Positions 25,556-34,530 of a DNA stretch of 64,000 nucleotides are shown here, piece by piece; the first letter of the stretch is position 1, and every line of letters starts with the position of its first letter. Both the position numbers and the translations under genes were made by a program. The stretch is from Cohnella phaseoli (GTDB lineage Bacteria > Bacillota > Bacilli > Paenibacillales > Paenibacillaceae): NCBI RefSeq assembly GCF_003386235.1, contig NZ_QRDZ01000025.1, forward strand, positions 62,001 to 126,000, in the 5' to 3' direction. The notes under the pieces were generated by a model that had not been told where the DNA came from, made no database searches, and saw nothing but the letters and a program-made list of their open reading frames with translations.

Positions 25556-26302
25556 ATGACGCGTAATCGAAGCAATGCCGTGTCAGACCGCCTGCCCGTG
25601 ACCGGAAGCCGAGGATCGCCGAAGATCGGGTCTCACAGGCAGCAGAGAAATGCGCCTACGGTAGGCTTGCATCTACAACGGCAGCAGCCCATACTGCCTT
25701 CCGTCGGCAATCAAGAGATGCTCCGCGCCATGTATAGCGAAGGGGCTGCCATGCAGCAGATGACAGAAGAGCTGGACCCGTCGTCCGGCCCGAGCCGCAG
25801 GGGAGCCTACGAGCAATTCCCTTCAACGGGTGCAGCAGCCCCCGGAAACGAATCGGGAGGCTTCATTCCGCAGCAGTCGGGAGCCCAAGAGCCGCGCAAT
25901 TCGAACGGACAATACATCGGCCGCCTTCCCGGCAGCGAAAATGAGAAGAACGAAACGGAAGTTGAGGAAGAACAGAAGAGGAAACGGATGCCTGCCGAGA
26001 GGATGAGCGCCGAGTTCATCGGCAAAGACGAGACGGCCTTGGACATTACCGACAAAGACACTCTTGACGAGGATGGAGAAGATTGGCCGGACTTTGAGAT
26101 GCTTGCGGCAGCTCTGGAGATGATCGGCTACTCCAATCGCGGCAATTCGGAAAATGCCGAAAAGGAGACGGCCGCAAACGCTAATCGAGCCCGAAAAAAC
26201 GGCTATCTGGCCAAGCTGCTTGGCGCGGCGGGCAAATCCAAGAAGAAGGACGAGGCCTCTTCCTCCGGAAGTTCCAGTGCTTCCAGAGGAAAAAGAAGGT
26301 AA
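25556..26302 (+). CDS. Hydrophilic, largely disordered protein of unknown function
   Basis: 248 residues from the ATG at 25556 (GGAGA eight bases upstream; the ATG at 25541 has no site). Rich in Gln, Ser, Arg, Glu and Gly, with no membrane segment or signal peptide. A moderately ordered acidic stretch (DEDGEDWPDFEMLAAALEMI) lies near residue 190, and the tail is basic and Ser-rich. Codon use looks coding throughout. No known domain recognised. Confidence 0.5.
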   Translation: MTRNRSNAVSDRLPVTGSRGSPKIGSHRQQRNAPTVGLHLQRQQPILPSVGNQEMLRAMYSEGAAMQQMTEELDPSSGPSRRGAYEQFPSTGAAAPGNESGGFIPQQSGAQEPRNSNGQYIGRLPGSENEKNETEVEEEQKRKRMPAERMSAEFIGKDETALDITDKDTLDEDGEDWPDFEMLAAALEMIGYSNRGNSENAEKETAANANRARKNGYLAKLLGAAGKSKKKDEASSSGSSSASRGKRR

Positions 26303-26359
26303 CATTATTCGAGGCATCCCTGCTTAAATATATTCGTTCAGAAACTCCGACTCCAGCAC

Positions 26360-28129
26360 TTAAATCATTCGCACCGCGTTCTGAGCGCCGACGCTCCCTG
26401 CCGAGCGTGCAGCCTGCTCTTCCGACAGCTCCGCGCATTCGCGAAAAGCAAACTGCCGGCAGCCGACGCATCTTCCCTTGTCCAGGCAAGTCAGCGCATA
26501 GCCGATCGCCTCGCCCGTATGCGAGAAAAACCGCTCGCGCCTGATCATATCCGCGAGCCCCGTCCTCTCCAGCACCTCGCGCGGTTGCTCCTGAATGCCG
26601 GACACGAGCACGACACCGCCAACCTTGCGAAACTCCGCAACAAGCGCGGCCAGATTGGCTTCCCCCGTCAGATCGATCATCGGAACCTTCCCCATTCGGA
26701 TAAGCAGCACGCGATGCGACTGTCTGACCGTTTCATGCAGCGCACGTCCGAACGACTCCGCCGCTCCGAAGAACAGCGCGCCCTCCACCGTAGCAATGCG
26801 GATCTGCGGACAATCCCGCTGCTCCGTTACCGCTTCGGGCGCTACCTTGCCATGGCGGGCGACTCGATCGGGCAGCACCTTGTCAACCTTGATCATCCCG
26901 CCCATTCGCTTCACGAACAGTACGACCGCCAACACAAGGCCCGCCGTAACGGCAGCCGTCAGGTCCATAAACACCGTCAGCAGAAATGTCGCGGCCAGTA
27001 CAAGCGAATCGCCCGTCTTCGTGCGCAGCAGCTTCGCGAAGCTGCGATATTCGCTCATCTTCCATGCGACGACCATTAACACCGGAGCCATGCCGGCAAG
27101 CGGGATGCGGGAGGCAAGCGGCGCGAACAGCAGCAGTACGGCGAGCACGACAACGCCATGAACGATGCCCGATACGGGACTAACCGCTCCCGACTTGATG
27201 TTCGTCGCCGTTCTGGCGATCGCGCCCGTCGCCGGGATGCCGCCGAACAACGGCGTAACGACGTTGGCGATGCCCTGGCCGATCAGCTCGCGATTGCTGT
27301 CGTGCCGGGTTCCGGTCATCTCGTCCGCAACGACGGCGGACAGGAGCGACTCGATGCTGCCGAGCATCGCGATAACAAAAGCCGGATACAGCAGCTGTTC
27401 GATGCGCTCAAGCGTAATTTCCGGCATGTGGAAGGCCGGCAGCTCGCTCGGAATCGCGCCGTAAGCGGACCCGATCGTCGCCACGCTTCCGTCGAACAGC
27501 AGACTGGCGATCAGCGTGGCCGAGAGCAGCCCGACGAGCAACGCAGGCAGCTTTGGCGCATACCGCGACACAAGTAAAATAACCGTCAGGCTGACGAGCG
27601 CCGTCGCAATGCTGTAGCCGTCGATCAGCGACAGATTCGTCGCGATCTCTTTCATATTCGGCAGGAACCGCTCGTGCTTTTCCAGCCCTTCCATCCCTAG
27701 AAAGCCGGGAATTTGACCCGAGAAAATAATGACTGCAATGCCTGCCGTAAACCCCAGCGTCACCGGCCTGGGGATATAGCGGATGAGCGCCCCCAGCTTG
27801 AACAGCCCCATCAGCAGCAGCATGACGCCCGCCATCATCCCGGCTAACAGCAAATTTTCGTACCCGTAATGCAGCACGATCATTAGCAGCACCGGCACGA
27901 ACGCTCCCGTCGGGCCGCCGATCTGAAACCTCGAGCCTCCAAGCAGCGAGATCAGCACGCCTGCCGCAATCGTCGTATACAGCCCATATTGCGGGCTCAC
28001 GCCCGACGCAATCGCGAACGCCATGCCAAGCGGAATGGCGACGATGCCGACGATCAGCCCGGAAAGCAGATCGCGGCGCAAGGAACCGACATTGTAACCC
28101 GCAAATCTCCCCAACCTTTGCAGTTTCAT
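26360..28129 (-). CDS. SulP-family anion transporter with STAS domain
   Basis: 589 residues from the ATG at 28129 (GAAGGG five bases upstream). About 11-12 membrane helices cover residues 15-400, with the SulP signature region near GVSPQYGLYTTIAAG and GGSRFQIGGPTGAFVP. A STAS domain follows at about 440-550. The tail has a cysteine cluster CLDKGRCVGCRQFAFREC, unusual for the STAS C-terminus. It would carry sulfate, bicarbonate or another anion. It lies 172 bases downstream of an arsR gene on the same strand, beyond that gene's terminator. Confidence 0.85.
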   Translation of the reverse strand: MKLQRLGRFAGYNVGSLRRDLLSGLIVGIVAIPLGMAFAIASGVSPQYGLYTTIAAGVLISLLGGSRFQIGGPTGAFVPVLLMIVLHYGYENLLLAGMMAGVMLLLMGLFKLGALIRYIPRPVTLGFTAGIAVIIFSGQIPGFLGMEGLEKHERFLPNMKEIATNLSLIDGYSIATALVSLTVILLVSRYAPKLPALLVGLLSATLIASLLFDGSVATIGSAYGAIPSELPAFHMPEITLERIEQLLYPAFVIAMLGSIESLLSAVVADEMTGTRHDSNRELIGQGIANVVTPLFGGIPATGAIARTATNIKSGAVSPVSGIVHGVVVLAVLLLFAPLASRIPLAGMAPVLMVVAWKMSEYRSFAKLLRTKTGDSLVLAATFLLTVFMDLTAAVTAGLVLAVVLFVKRMGGMIKVDKVLPDRVARHGKVAPEAVTEQRDCPQIRIATVEGALFFGAAESFGRALHETVRQSHRVLLIRMGKVPMIDLTGEANLAALVAEFRKVGGVVLVSGIQEQPREVLERTGLADMIRRERFFSHTGEAIGYALTCLDKGRCVGCRQFAFRECAELSEEQAARSAGSVGAQNAVRMI

Positions 28130-28146
28130 TACAACCCTTCTTATCT

Positions 28147-28188
28147 TTGAATATTTGATTATTTGAATATATTGAATATAAGAGTCTG
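28147..28188. promoter_or_regulatory. A/T-rich repeats upstream of sulP, possible ArsR operator
   Basis: The sequence holds several copies of TTGAATAT and ATATTTGATTATTTGAATAT, an imperfect palindrome of the 12-2-12 kind bound by ArsR/SmtB proteins. An arsR gene ends just upstream. The link is an inference. Confidence 0.45.
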
Positions 28189-28249
28189 GCCGAGGAAAGT
28201 CAAAATGGATTTGCCCCGTTTTAAGCGAGTTTAACCCGCTGCGGCATAT

Positions 28250-28292
28250 AAAAAACGAGGCCATGTTCGCCGTTCGGCGATTAGCCTCGTTT
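28250..28292 (-). terminator. Terminator after arsR
   Basis: AAACGAGGC (28253-28261) pairs with GCCTCGTTT (28284-28292), with an inner CGCCG/CGGCG stem; on the minus strand TTTTTTAT follows. It separates corA-arsR from sulP. Confidence 0.75.
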
Positions 28293-28301
28293 AGCGCGCG
28301 T

Positions 28302-28628
28302 TTACTCGCTTCTGATCGTCTCCAGCAGCGAAATCGCGTCGACAAGATGATTATCGAAGATATGTTTGGCGACTTCCAGCAGCTCGCGGATCAGCGGATC
28401 CCGCAGCGAGTAGATGACGTTCGTCCCGTCCTTCACGCCGCTAACGACGTTTTTCGCGCGAAGCACCGCTAACTGCTGCGACACCGCCGATCCCTCGAGC
28501 CCGAGCACCGCCTGGATTTCGTTGACGTTTTTCTCCCCTTCGCACAACACCTCCAGAATCCGAATGCGCAGCGGATGCGCAAGCGCCTTAAAGAACTCCG
28601 CCTTGAATTGCTGCAGCTCCCGATTCAC
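28302..28628 (-). CDS. ArsR-family winged-helix regulator
   Basis: 108 residues from the GTG at 28628 with AAGGGGG seven bases upstream. Winged-helix core: FFKALAHPLRIRILEVLCEG, NEIQAVLGLEGSAVSQQLAV, then the wing GVKDGTNVIYSLRDPLI. The Cys in VLCEG corresponds to the start of the ELCVC metal site, but the second Cys is missing, so a metal sensor of the ArsR/SmtB alpha-3 type is not supported. Gap of 14 bases from corA; likely target is sulP downstream. Confidence 0.85.
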   Translation of the reverse strand: MNRELQQFKAEFFKALAHPLRIRILEVLCEGEKNVNEIQAVLGLEGSAVSQQLAVLRAKNVVSGVKDGTNVIYSLRDPLIRELLEVAKHIFDNHLVDAISLLETIRSE

Positions 28629-28642
28629 GGCCTTTCCCCCTT

Positions 28643-29596
28643 TCAGTCGAACCAGCCTTTGCGTTTGAACCAAACGTACATGCCGAGACCAAGCGCCAAC
28701 ATGACTCCGATCACGATGTAATAGCCCGCCTTCCACTCCAGCTCGGGCATGTTAACGAAGTTCATCCCATACACTCCGGCAATAAATGTAAGCGGCATGA
28801 AAATCGTCGTCATCACCGTGAGCGTCTTCATGATCGAATTCATTCGATTGGAGCGCAAGGAATCGTAGCTGTCCCGGAGGTCGGCCGTCATCTCGCGATT
28901 GGATTCAATCATCTCGGTAAGTTTAAGCAGGTGGTCGTAAATATCGGTAAAATAAGCGTGGTGCTCTTTGACTCCGGGAATTTTATCGGAATTGAGCAGC
29001 CGATACAACAGATCGCGCATCGGAATCACCGTTCGGCGAATGCGCAGCAGATCCGCCCGGATATCGTAGATTTGCTCCGTCATCCGCTGCAAGTCGACCC
29101 TGTTTTCTCCCTGATCCTCAATCTCGTTTAATTGATCCTCTATCTTGTACAGCGTCGGAAAAAAATTGTCCACGAGCTTGTCCATCAGCAGATAAGCCAC
29201 GTAGTTGTGATCCCTTCCCCGGCGAAAATTGGGATCCAGCATACGCTTCCACGCTTCCTCGACTTCCTGCGAAGGCGCAAGATGGAACGTGACGATCCCT
29301 CTCGGTCCGAGGAAAAAGTCGACCTCCTCCGCCATCAACGTCTCTGGATGCAGCGAATGCAGCACGAAGAAATTCGTCTCCTCGTAATGGTCCACCTTTG
29401 GCCGCTGCAGCAAATGCTGGCAGTCCTCGATCGCAAGAGGGTGAAAATGAAAATAGCTGTCCAGCAGCTCGATCTCCTCCGGCTTCGGACAATCGAAATC
29501 GACCCAGAACCAACTGACATCCCCATTCGTCAGCTCTTCCAGCGGAATGTCCTCCCTGAGTCGTCCATCGTCCATAACGGCCAAAATCCGCAGCAC
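28643..29596 (-). CDS. corA: CorA-family magnesium/divalent cation transporter
   Basis: 317 residues. A large cytoplasmic N-terminal domain (1-250) rich in acidic residues, then two membrane helices at the C-terminus with the diagnostic YGMNF loop between them (VMTTIFMPLTFIAGVYGMNF). The GTG at 29596 has GAGGTG six bases upstream and gives MLRILAVMDDGRL; an upstream GTG at 29605 is also in frame. Pentameric channel for Mg2+ uptake by family knowledge. Confidence 0.9.
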   Translation of the reverse strand: MLRILAVMDDGRLREDIPLEELTNGDVSWFWVDFDCPKPEEIELLDSYFHFHPLAIEDCQHLLQRPKVDHYEETNFFVLHSLHPETLMAEEVDFFLGPRGIVTFHLAPSQEVEEAWKRMLDPNFRRGRDHNYVAYLLMDKLVDNFFPTLYKIEDQLNEIEDQGENRVDLQRMTEQIYDIRADLLRIRRTVIPMRDLLYRLLNSDKIPGVKEHHAYFTDIYDHLLKLTEMIESNREMTADLRDSYDSLRSNRMNSIMKTLTVMTTIFMPLTFIAGVYGMNFVNMPELEWKAGYYIVIGVMLALGLGMYVWFKRKGWFD

Positions 29597-29813
29597 TCGC
29601 CTCACCTCTTATCGTCCATTATGCATGGAGGAGGCAGCGATTGGCAACTCGTCCTCGTTACTCGAGCATTGAGGGAATTCGTGAAATGCCGAATAAATTT
29701 AAGCTTGCGATAAAAAACATTAAGAAGAACTTAAGGAATTATAGAGAAATTGTTTAACTTTCCCATCTACACTCAGGTAGAACGAAACGACATAGGAATG
29801 AGGGAGTTATTCA

Positions 29814-31214
29814 ATGAGTAAAAAGATGGCGGTGTCGCTGGGCCTCGCAGTGTCGTTGCTGGCGGGCTGCAGCGCGGCGCCGAAGGCGGAGACGCAGGAG
29901 ACGACGGCGGTAAAGGTGATGTTCTACTCGGAGGATGGATTTTATTATCAGTACGGAATGCTGTTTTCGGCCATACATCCGGAGATCGAAATCGAAGTTG
30001 TGTCGACGAACGGCATCGAGCCCAAGAACGGAGAGACATACAATGACGCCATGGTGAAATTCATCAAGGAGAAGAAACCGGACGTGTTAATGCTGAACGG
30101 CCCTCAATACAAACAATTGGCGGGCGAAGGCTATCTGTTCGACCTCGAAGCGAGAGCCGCGAAGGATAAATTCGATCTCGAAGGCATCGCGCCAGGCATT
30201 TTGGACTACATAAAGGGGCTAAGCGACGGCAAGCTGCAAGGGCTGGCTCCGGAATTTTATTCTCGTGCCGTCTTTTACAATAAAGACCTGTTCCAGAAAT
30301 ACGGAGTTCCGCTGCCGGAGGACCGCATGAGTTGGGAGAGCCTGTTGCAGCTGGCGGCCCGGTTTCCGACCGACGGAGAATCGAGCGAACGCATATACGG
30401 CCTGAAGCCCGACTATATGACCGATTTGACGAGCCTGACCAGGCAGATCGGAGGCTCGCTCGATCTGAGCTACTTCAACGGCTCCGGCAAAAAGATGACG
30501 GCGAATTCGGATTCGTGGAAACAGACGGTGGAAATGGCCGACAAAGCAATGAAGGCCGGCTATCTGTACGTTAGCAATCCGAACGAGCAGAACTTCACAA
30601 CCTATGAGGACTACCTCCTGCAAGATCCTTTCATTAGCGGGAAAACGGCCATGGCCATCGACGGCAGCTACTTGGTCTCCCAGATTAAAGAAGCGCAAAC
30701 CGCGCTCAAGGACAAAGCCGTAAAAAATTGGGGCCTCGTTACTGTACCCGTCGATCCGAAAAACCCGAATTCCAGCAGTTTGACGTCGGTGGATCAGATT
30801 CTGGCCATCAACGCCCAATCCCCGAACATCGAGGCGGCGTGGAAATTCATTACTTACGTCAACGGGGACGAATTCGCCCGCGTCAAATCAAAGGCGGGAC
30901 CGGGCAGCTTCATGGCCAGGACGAAATTCGTCTCCGACGAAGAGGGACGCAATTTGCAAGCCTTCTACGCCCTCTCGCCCAAGGAAGATGCCGTCTACAG
31001 GGATTACGAGAAAATCCCCAACGAAATGTTCACGCAGCTTACCAACTTGATCTCGACAGAGCTATCCGCAACGGAAAAAGGCAAACAAACGGCCGCCGAA
31101 GCGTTGGATCTCATTCAGAACAAAGGGCAGCTTATTCTTGACGGCAAAGGGGAAAAGCCGGTCGAATCGTCGGATGAAGCAGGGTCCGGTCTAATGATTT
31201 CTCCGCGCTCGTAA
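29814..31214 (+). CDS. Extracellular solute-binding lipoprotein of an ABC transporter
   Basis: 466 residues. Signal peptide with lipobox LLAGC (Cys19), then a family-1-type solute-binding fold: VKVMFYSEDGFYYQYG, DVLMLNGPQYKQLAGEGYLF, AVFYNKDLFQKYGVPLP, SGKTAMAIDGSYL, AAWKFITYVNGDEFA. It should capture an oligosaccharide at the outer face of the membrane. No permease is next to it on the plus strand, so it is an orphan or uses permeases encoded elsewhere. A weak hairpin (31221-31235) follows. Confidence 0.85.
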   Translation: MSKKMAVSLGLAVSLLAGCSAAPKAETQETTAVKVMFYSEDGFYYQYGMLFSAIHPEIEIEVVSTNGIEPKNGETYNDAMVKFIKEKKPDVLMLNGPQYKQLAGEGYLFDLEARAAKDKFDLEGIAPGILDYIKGLSDGKLQGLAPEFYSRAVFYNKDLFQKYGVPLPEDRMSWESLLQLAARFPTDGESSERIYGLKPDYMTDLTSLTRQIGGSLDLSYFNGSGKKMTANSDSWKQTVEMADKAMKAGYLYVSNPNEQNFTTYEDYLLQDPFISGKTAMAIDGSYLVSQIKEAQTALKDKAVKNWGLVTVPVDPKNPNSSSLTSVDQILAINAQSPNIEAAWKFITYVNGDEFARVKSKAGPGSFMARTKFVSDEEGRNLQAFYALSPKEDAVYRDYEKIPNEMFTQLTNLISTELSATEKGKQTAAEALDLIQNKGQLILDGKGEKPVESSDEAGSGLMISPRS

Positions 31215-31220
31215 TAAGGC

Positions 31221-31245
31221 GTGCTCCATAAGCACTTCAAGTTTT
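31221..31245 (+). terminator. Weak terminator after the orphan solute-binding protein gene
   Basis: GTGCT-CCATA-AGCAC forms a five-base stem followed by TTCAAGTTTT. Short, so uncertain. Confidence 0.4.
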
Positions 31246-31292
31246 ACGGCGGACCTCTTTGCTCATATCAGCTTACGCAGAGAAGTTAGGGC

Positions 31293-31452
31293 GGAAATTC
31301 GTACAATGTAGCTCGAATCAAGCTCAAATGACAGGCGTTTGTACGAAAAATCGTACAGAGCAACTCGGATCAGGCTCAAACGATGAATGTTTGTAGGAGA
31401 AACCGTACAAATAAACCAAGGTCAAGAATTGCATGTCGCTAAAGCGGCTTCA
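31293..31452 (+). mobile_element. MITE-like element B, truncated copy 3
   Basis: Two 52-bp units start at 31300 and 31352 (CGTACAATGTAGCTCGAATC and CGTACAGAGCAACTCGGATC), followed by TTGCATGTCGCTAAAGCG, matching the interior of element B copies at 4601 and 9004 in order and orientation. The terminal inverted repeats are not recognisable. Confidence 0.65.
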
Positions 31453-31482
31453 AACTCTGTTTAGGGACAGCCACTTCCCCGC

Positions 31483-32517
31483 TCAATACGGGTTGTTCCG
31501 CACATTCAGAACATCGGCGAGGAAAGCCAGCGTCAAGCCCTGGCCCCAGCCCTGGATACGCTTGTCCGGCACGCCCTTGTAGCCGTCGGCGTTCTGCATG
31601 ACCGCCGTTCCGGCGGATACGCCGGTTACCGTGCCGTCCTCGGCGATGCGGGCAAGGATGCCGTCGATGGAGCGCTGCGTGATCTTGTTGTACAGTCGCC
31701 CCTTCGACAGCAGCGCGGCGGCGATGCCGGCCGAGCCGGACGTCTCCAGCGGCGAGGTCGGATCGTCGAGGATCGTGTGCCAGAGGCCGGACGACTCGTC
31801 CTGCAGCCGAGCGAGCGCGCTCAGTTGATCGCGCAGCGAGCCTTCGATGACCATGAAGTTCGGCAGGTCGACCGGCACAATGTCCAGCGCCCGCGTCATC
31901 GTCAGTGCCGCCCAAGAGTTGCCGCGCGCCCAATGCACGCCGGACATATGATTGCCCGCGATGTTGTCCCAGCCGTGGTAATACAGATTCGTGCGCGAAT
32001 CCTGCAGCACGTTCTCGTGCCCGTGGTACTGGCGCAAGCCGTCGTTGAAGTAATCGTCGCGGCCCAGCAGCTTGCCGATCCGCAGCAGAAAGTAGCCCGC
32101 CATGAACATCGTATCCACCCACGCCTGCTCGGGGAAGTTGTACGTCTCCGAGTTGACGGTGTGCTGGAAGATGCCGTCCCCGAACCGCGGAGCGTCGTGC
32201 GTCAGAAACTCCGCCATCTCCTGCGCCGACTCGATGTATCGTTCCTCCTTCGTCGCCTCGTACAGCGTGAGCAGGGAATGGCCGACGGACACCCCGTTGA
32301 CCGACAGCTTCGGCAGGCCATCCTCCCTATTTTCATCGACCCAGGCTTTGACCCGTTCCAGATACTCCATTTTCCCCGTAGCCGCGTAAGCCTCGCATAC
32401 TCCGTAGAACGCCACGCCTCCGGGCCAATCCCAACTGAAATCCATGCGGAACGTCCGCTCGACCACCCGGTCGATTACCTCTCTGATTTCGTCGTCGTTA
32501 AACTGCAATGCCGGCAT
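31483..32517 (-). CDS. GH105 unsaturated rhamnogalacturonyl hydrolase-type enzyme
   Basis: 344 residues from the ATG at 32517 (GGGAGG ten bases upstream). Alpha/alpha-barrel of the GH88/GH105 group with NLYYHGWDNIAG (the Asp is the likely catalytic residue), HWARGNSWAALTM and VSAGTAVM. Similar to YteR/YesR, which split the unsaturated uronic residue off rhamnogalacturonan fragments made by a lyase. It is the last gene of an operon with two sugar permeases 24 bases upstream, consistent with import of lyase products followed by cytoplasmic cleavage. Confidence 0.85.
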   Translation of the reverse strand: MPALQFNDDEIREVIDRVVERTFRMDFSWDWPGGVAFYGVCEAYAATGKMEYLERVKAWVDENREDGLPKLSVNGVSVGHSLLTLYEATKEERYIESAQEMAEFLTHDAPRFGDGIFQHTVNSETYNFPEQAWVDTMFMAGYFLLRIGKLLGRDDYFNDGLRQYHGHENVLQDSRTNLYYHGWDNIAGNHMSGVHWARGNSWAALTMTRALDIVPVDLPNFMVIEGSLRDQLSALARLQDESSGLWHTILDDPTSPLETSGSAGIAAALLSKGRLYNKITQRSIDGILARIAEDGTVTGVSAGTAVMQNADGYKGVPDKRIQGWGQGLTLAFLADVLNVRNNPY

Positions 32518-32541
32518 ATCCTCTGCTCCTCCCAATGTAGA

Positions 32542-33387
32542 TTACCCCTTCAAACCGCTTGTGCTGATGCCTTCGACGATGTACTTCTGAAAGGTGAAAA
32601 AAATAACGAATACCGGTACGAGCGACAGCGTCGACATCGCGAACATCCCGCCCCAGTTGTTGAGCGACTCCCCGTCCAGAAACAGCTTGAGCGCCAGCGA
32701 CACCGGGTATAGCTCCGGCTGGTTCAAGTACAGCAGCGGATGGATGAAGTCCTCCCACGTCCAATAGAAGGAGAAGATCGCCGACGTCATCATCGCCGGA
32801 ACGATCAGCGGCAGAATGACCTTAAAGAAAATGCCGTATTTGCTGCAGCCGTCGATTTTGGCCGCTTCGTCGAGGTCGGCGGGCACCGTCCGGATAAACT
32901 GCATGATCAGGAAAATGAAAAACGGGATGCCGAGAAACTGCGGCACGATCAGCGGCTTAAACGACTGCAGCCAGCCAAGCTCCGAAAACATAATGTACTG
33001 CGGGATAATCGTCACGTCGCGAGGCAGCATCAGCGTCAGCATCATGCACCCGAACCAGAGGCCGCGACCGAAAAACGGAATCCGCGCAAACGCGTAAGCG
33101 ACCAGAGCCGAGCTGCACACCGCCCCGATCGTCGACAGGATGACGATGATGAACGAGTTTTTGAAGAACGTACCGAAGGAGTTGCCGGCGAAGCCCGCCC
33201 AGCCGGAGGCGTAGTTGCCCCATTCCAGAGAGCTGGGGATTAAGCTGTACGCCGTCGTGAAAATTTCGTCGTTCGGCTTAAGCGAGCTGGCGACCAGCCA
33301 CAGGATCGGGTAGATCATGCCAAGCGCCAGAAAACCGACCAGTAGATGATAGGAGATCGTTTTCCATTGTCTGCGCGAGATCGCCAT
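32542..33387 (-). CDS. Carbohydrate ABC transporter permease, second subunit (AraQ/LplC-like)
   Basis: 281 residues, six membrane helices. The EAA loop that docks the ATPase is visible as DLDEAAKIDGCSKYGIFFKV. It pairs with the permease encoded just upstream; the ATG lies one base after that gene's stop. No dedicated ATPase is in the operon, which is usual as a shared MsmX-type ATPase is used. Confidence 0.9.
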   Translation of the reverse strand: MAISRRQWKTISYHLLVGFLALGMIYPILWLVASSLKPNDEIFTTAYSLIPSSLEWGNYASGWAGFAGNSFGTFFKNSFIIVILSTIGAVCSSALVAYAFARIPFFGRGLWFGCMMLTLMLPRDVTIIPQYIMFSELGWLQSFKPLIVPQFLGIPFFIFLIMQFIRTVPADLDEAAKIDGCSKYGIFFKVILPLIVPAMMTSAIFSFYWTWEDFIHPLLYLNQPELYPVSLALKLFLDGESLNNWGGMFAMSTLSLVPVFVIFFTFQKYIVEGISTSGLKG

Positions 33388-33388
33388 G

Positions 33389-34288
33389 TCACCTGTCCCC
33401 CTTCGATTCGTAATGGACCCAGTAGCGCGAGGACTGGAAAATCAGCAGCGTCACGAGGCCGATCGCGATCAGCGCCACCCAAGCCATCGCCGACGCATAG
33501 CCCATCTCGTAAAATGTGAACGCCCGCTTGTACAGATACAGGGAGTAAAGCAGCGTCTCGTCAAGCGGACCGCCTTCTCCACGCGAGATGATGTAGGCCG
33601 GCGTAAATGTCATAAAGGCGGAAATCGTCTGCATAATCAGGTTAAACAGAATGATCGGGCTGAGCAGCGGCAGCGTAATTTTGAAAAACTGCCGAACCTT
33701 GTTCGCGCCGTCTACGCTGGCCGCCTCGTAATAGTCCTTCGGGATGTTTTTGAGTCCCGCCAGGAAAATGAGCATCGAGGAGCCGAACTGCCAGACGGAT
33801 AGCGCGATCAGCGTCCATAACGCGGTGCCGGGATTGCCGATCCACGAGGTGCTGGATTCGATACCGATCAGGCCAAGCGCGGAATTGACCAGCCCTTGGT
33901 CGCCGAACACCTGCGACCACAGAATGGAGACGGCCACGCTGCCGCCGATGAGTGACGGAAGGTAGTATGCGGAACGGTACAGCCCGATGCCCGCAATCGC
34001 CTTGTTCAACAGCATCGCCACGCCAAGCGCGAAAGCCAGTCTGAGCGGCACGCTGGCGAGCACGTAATTCAGCGTGACGGAGATCGACTTGGCGTACTTC
34101 TCGTCGTCGGTGAACATTTTGACGTAGTTATCGAAGCCGACCCAACTCGGCGCCTCCAGCAGGTTGTAATTCGTGAACGAATAATAAAGGGATGAAAAAA
34201 CCGGATAAACGATAAACAGCAGGAACCCCAGGATAAACGGGGCGGCGAACGCGTAGCCCACCACGTGGTCGTTCTCTCGCAGCTTCAT
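33389..34288 (-). CDS. Carbohydrate ABC transporter permease, first subunit (UgpA/MsmF-like)
   Basis: 299 residues from the ATG at 34288 (AAGGAG eight bases upstream). Six membrane helices; EAA loop at YYEAASVDGANKVRQFFKIT. The open frame continues upstream into a MITE fragment at 34350-34399, which would add a false N-terminus of 35 residues. First gene of permease-permease-GH105. Confidence 0.9.
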   Translation of the reverse strand: MKLRENDHVVGYAFAAPFILGFLLFIVYPVFSSLYYSFTNYNLLEAPSWVGFDNYVKMFTDDEKYAKSISVTLNYVLASVPLRLAFALGVAMLLNKAIAGIGLYRSAYYLPSLIGGSVAVSILWSQVFGDQGLVNSALGLIGIESSTSWIGNPGTALWTLIALSVWQFGSSMLIFLAGLKNIPKDYYEAASVDGANKVRQFFKITLPLLSPIILFNLIMQTISAFMTFTPAYIISRGEGGPLDETLLYSLYLYKRAFTFYEMGYASAMAWVALIAIGLVTLLIFQSSRYWVHYESKGDR

Positions 34289-34349
34289 GGCTTCAGCTCC
34301 TTGGGCAGTATCGGGTTCGGACTCGCTCGGGTCAACCGGCAGCCACGCC

Positions 34350-34399
34350 AGGGCGTGTATGCATACTCCGAGGACAGCAGATTTTGCATACACGTCCTA
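34350..34399. mobile_element. MITE-like element A, internally deleted copy
   Basis: AGGGCGTGTATGCATAC on the left and the complement of AGGACGTGTATGCAAAA on the right, joined by GAGGACAGCAGATTT, equal to the ends of the element at 8788-8954 with the middle missing. It sits in the promoter region of the permease operon, 62 bases before the start codon. Confidence 0.7.
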
Positions 34400-34415
34400 A
34401 GTAAACGTTTGCTTA
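34398..34415. promoter_or_regulatory. LacI-type operator-like palindrome
   Basis: TAAGTAAACGTTTGCTTA is a near-perfect 18-base palindrome with the central CG of LacI-family and CcpA sites. It touches the right end of the MITE fragment and lies upstream of the permease operon, next to an A/T-rich promoter-like stretch (34411-34430). Confidence 0.55.
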
Positions 34416-34490
34416 TATACTTATTATGAAGCCCGAAAACGCACATCTGAAGGCAAAAAACCGTTGTTTTTGTTCAATTTGCCGACTTCG

Positions 34491-34530
34491 AGAAAAAAAA
34501 CGAACTCCTCAACTTTCAAGGAATTCGTTC
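34491..34530 (-). terminator. Terminator after the sigma/anti-sigma pair
   Basis: AACGAACTCCT (34499-34509) pairs with AGGAATTCGTT (34519-34529), one mismatch, followed on the minus strand by TTTTTTTT. The stem overlaps the last codons of the anti-sigma gene. Confidence 0.8.

Noticed and set aside
29606..29813. Mg2+ riboswitch near corA
   Set aside because: The region upstream of corA is short and shows no M-box-like conserved structure by eye.
34289..34393. Longer N-terminus of the first permease
   Set aside because: The added 35 codons come from the MITE fragment and have no start signal; AAGGAG precedes the ATG at 34288.
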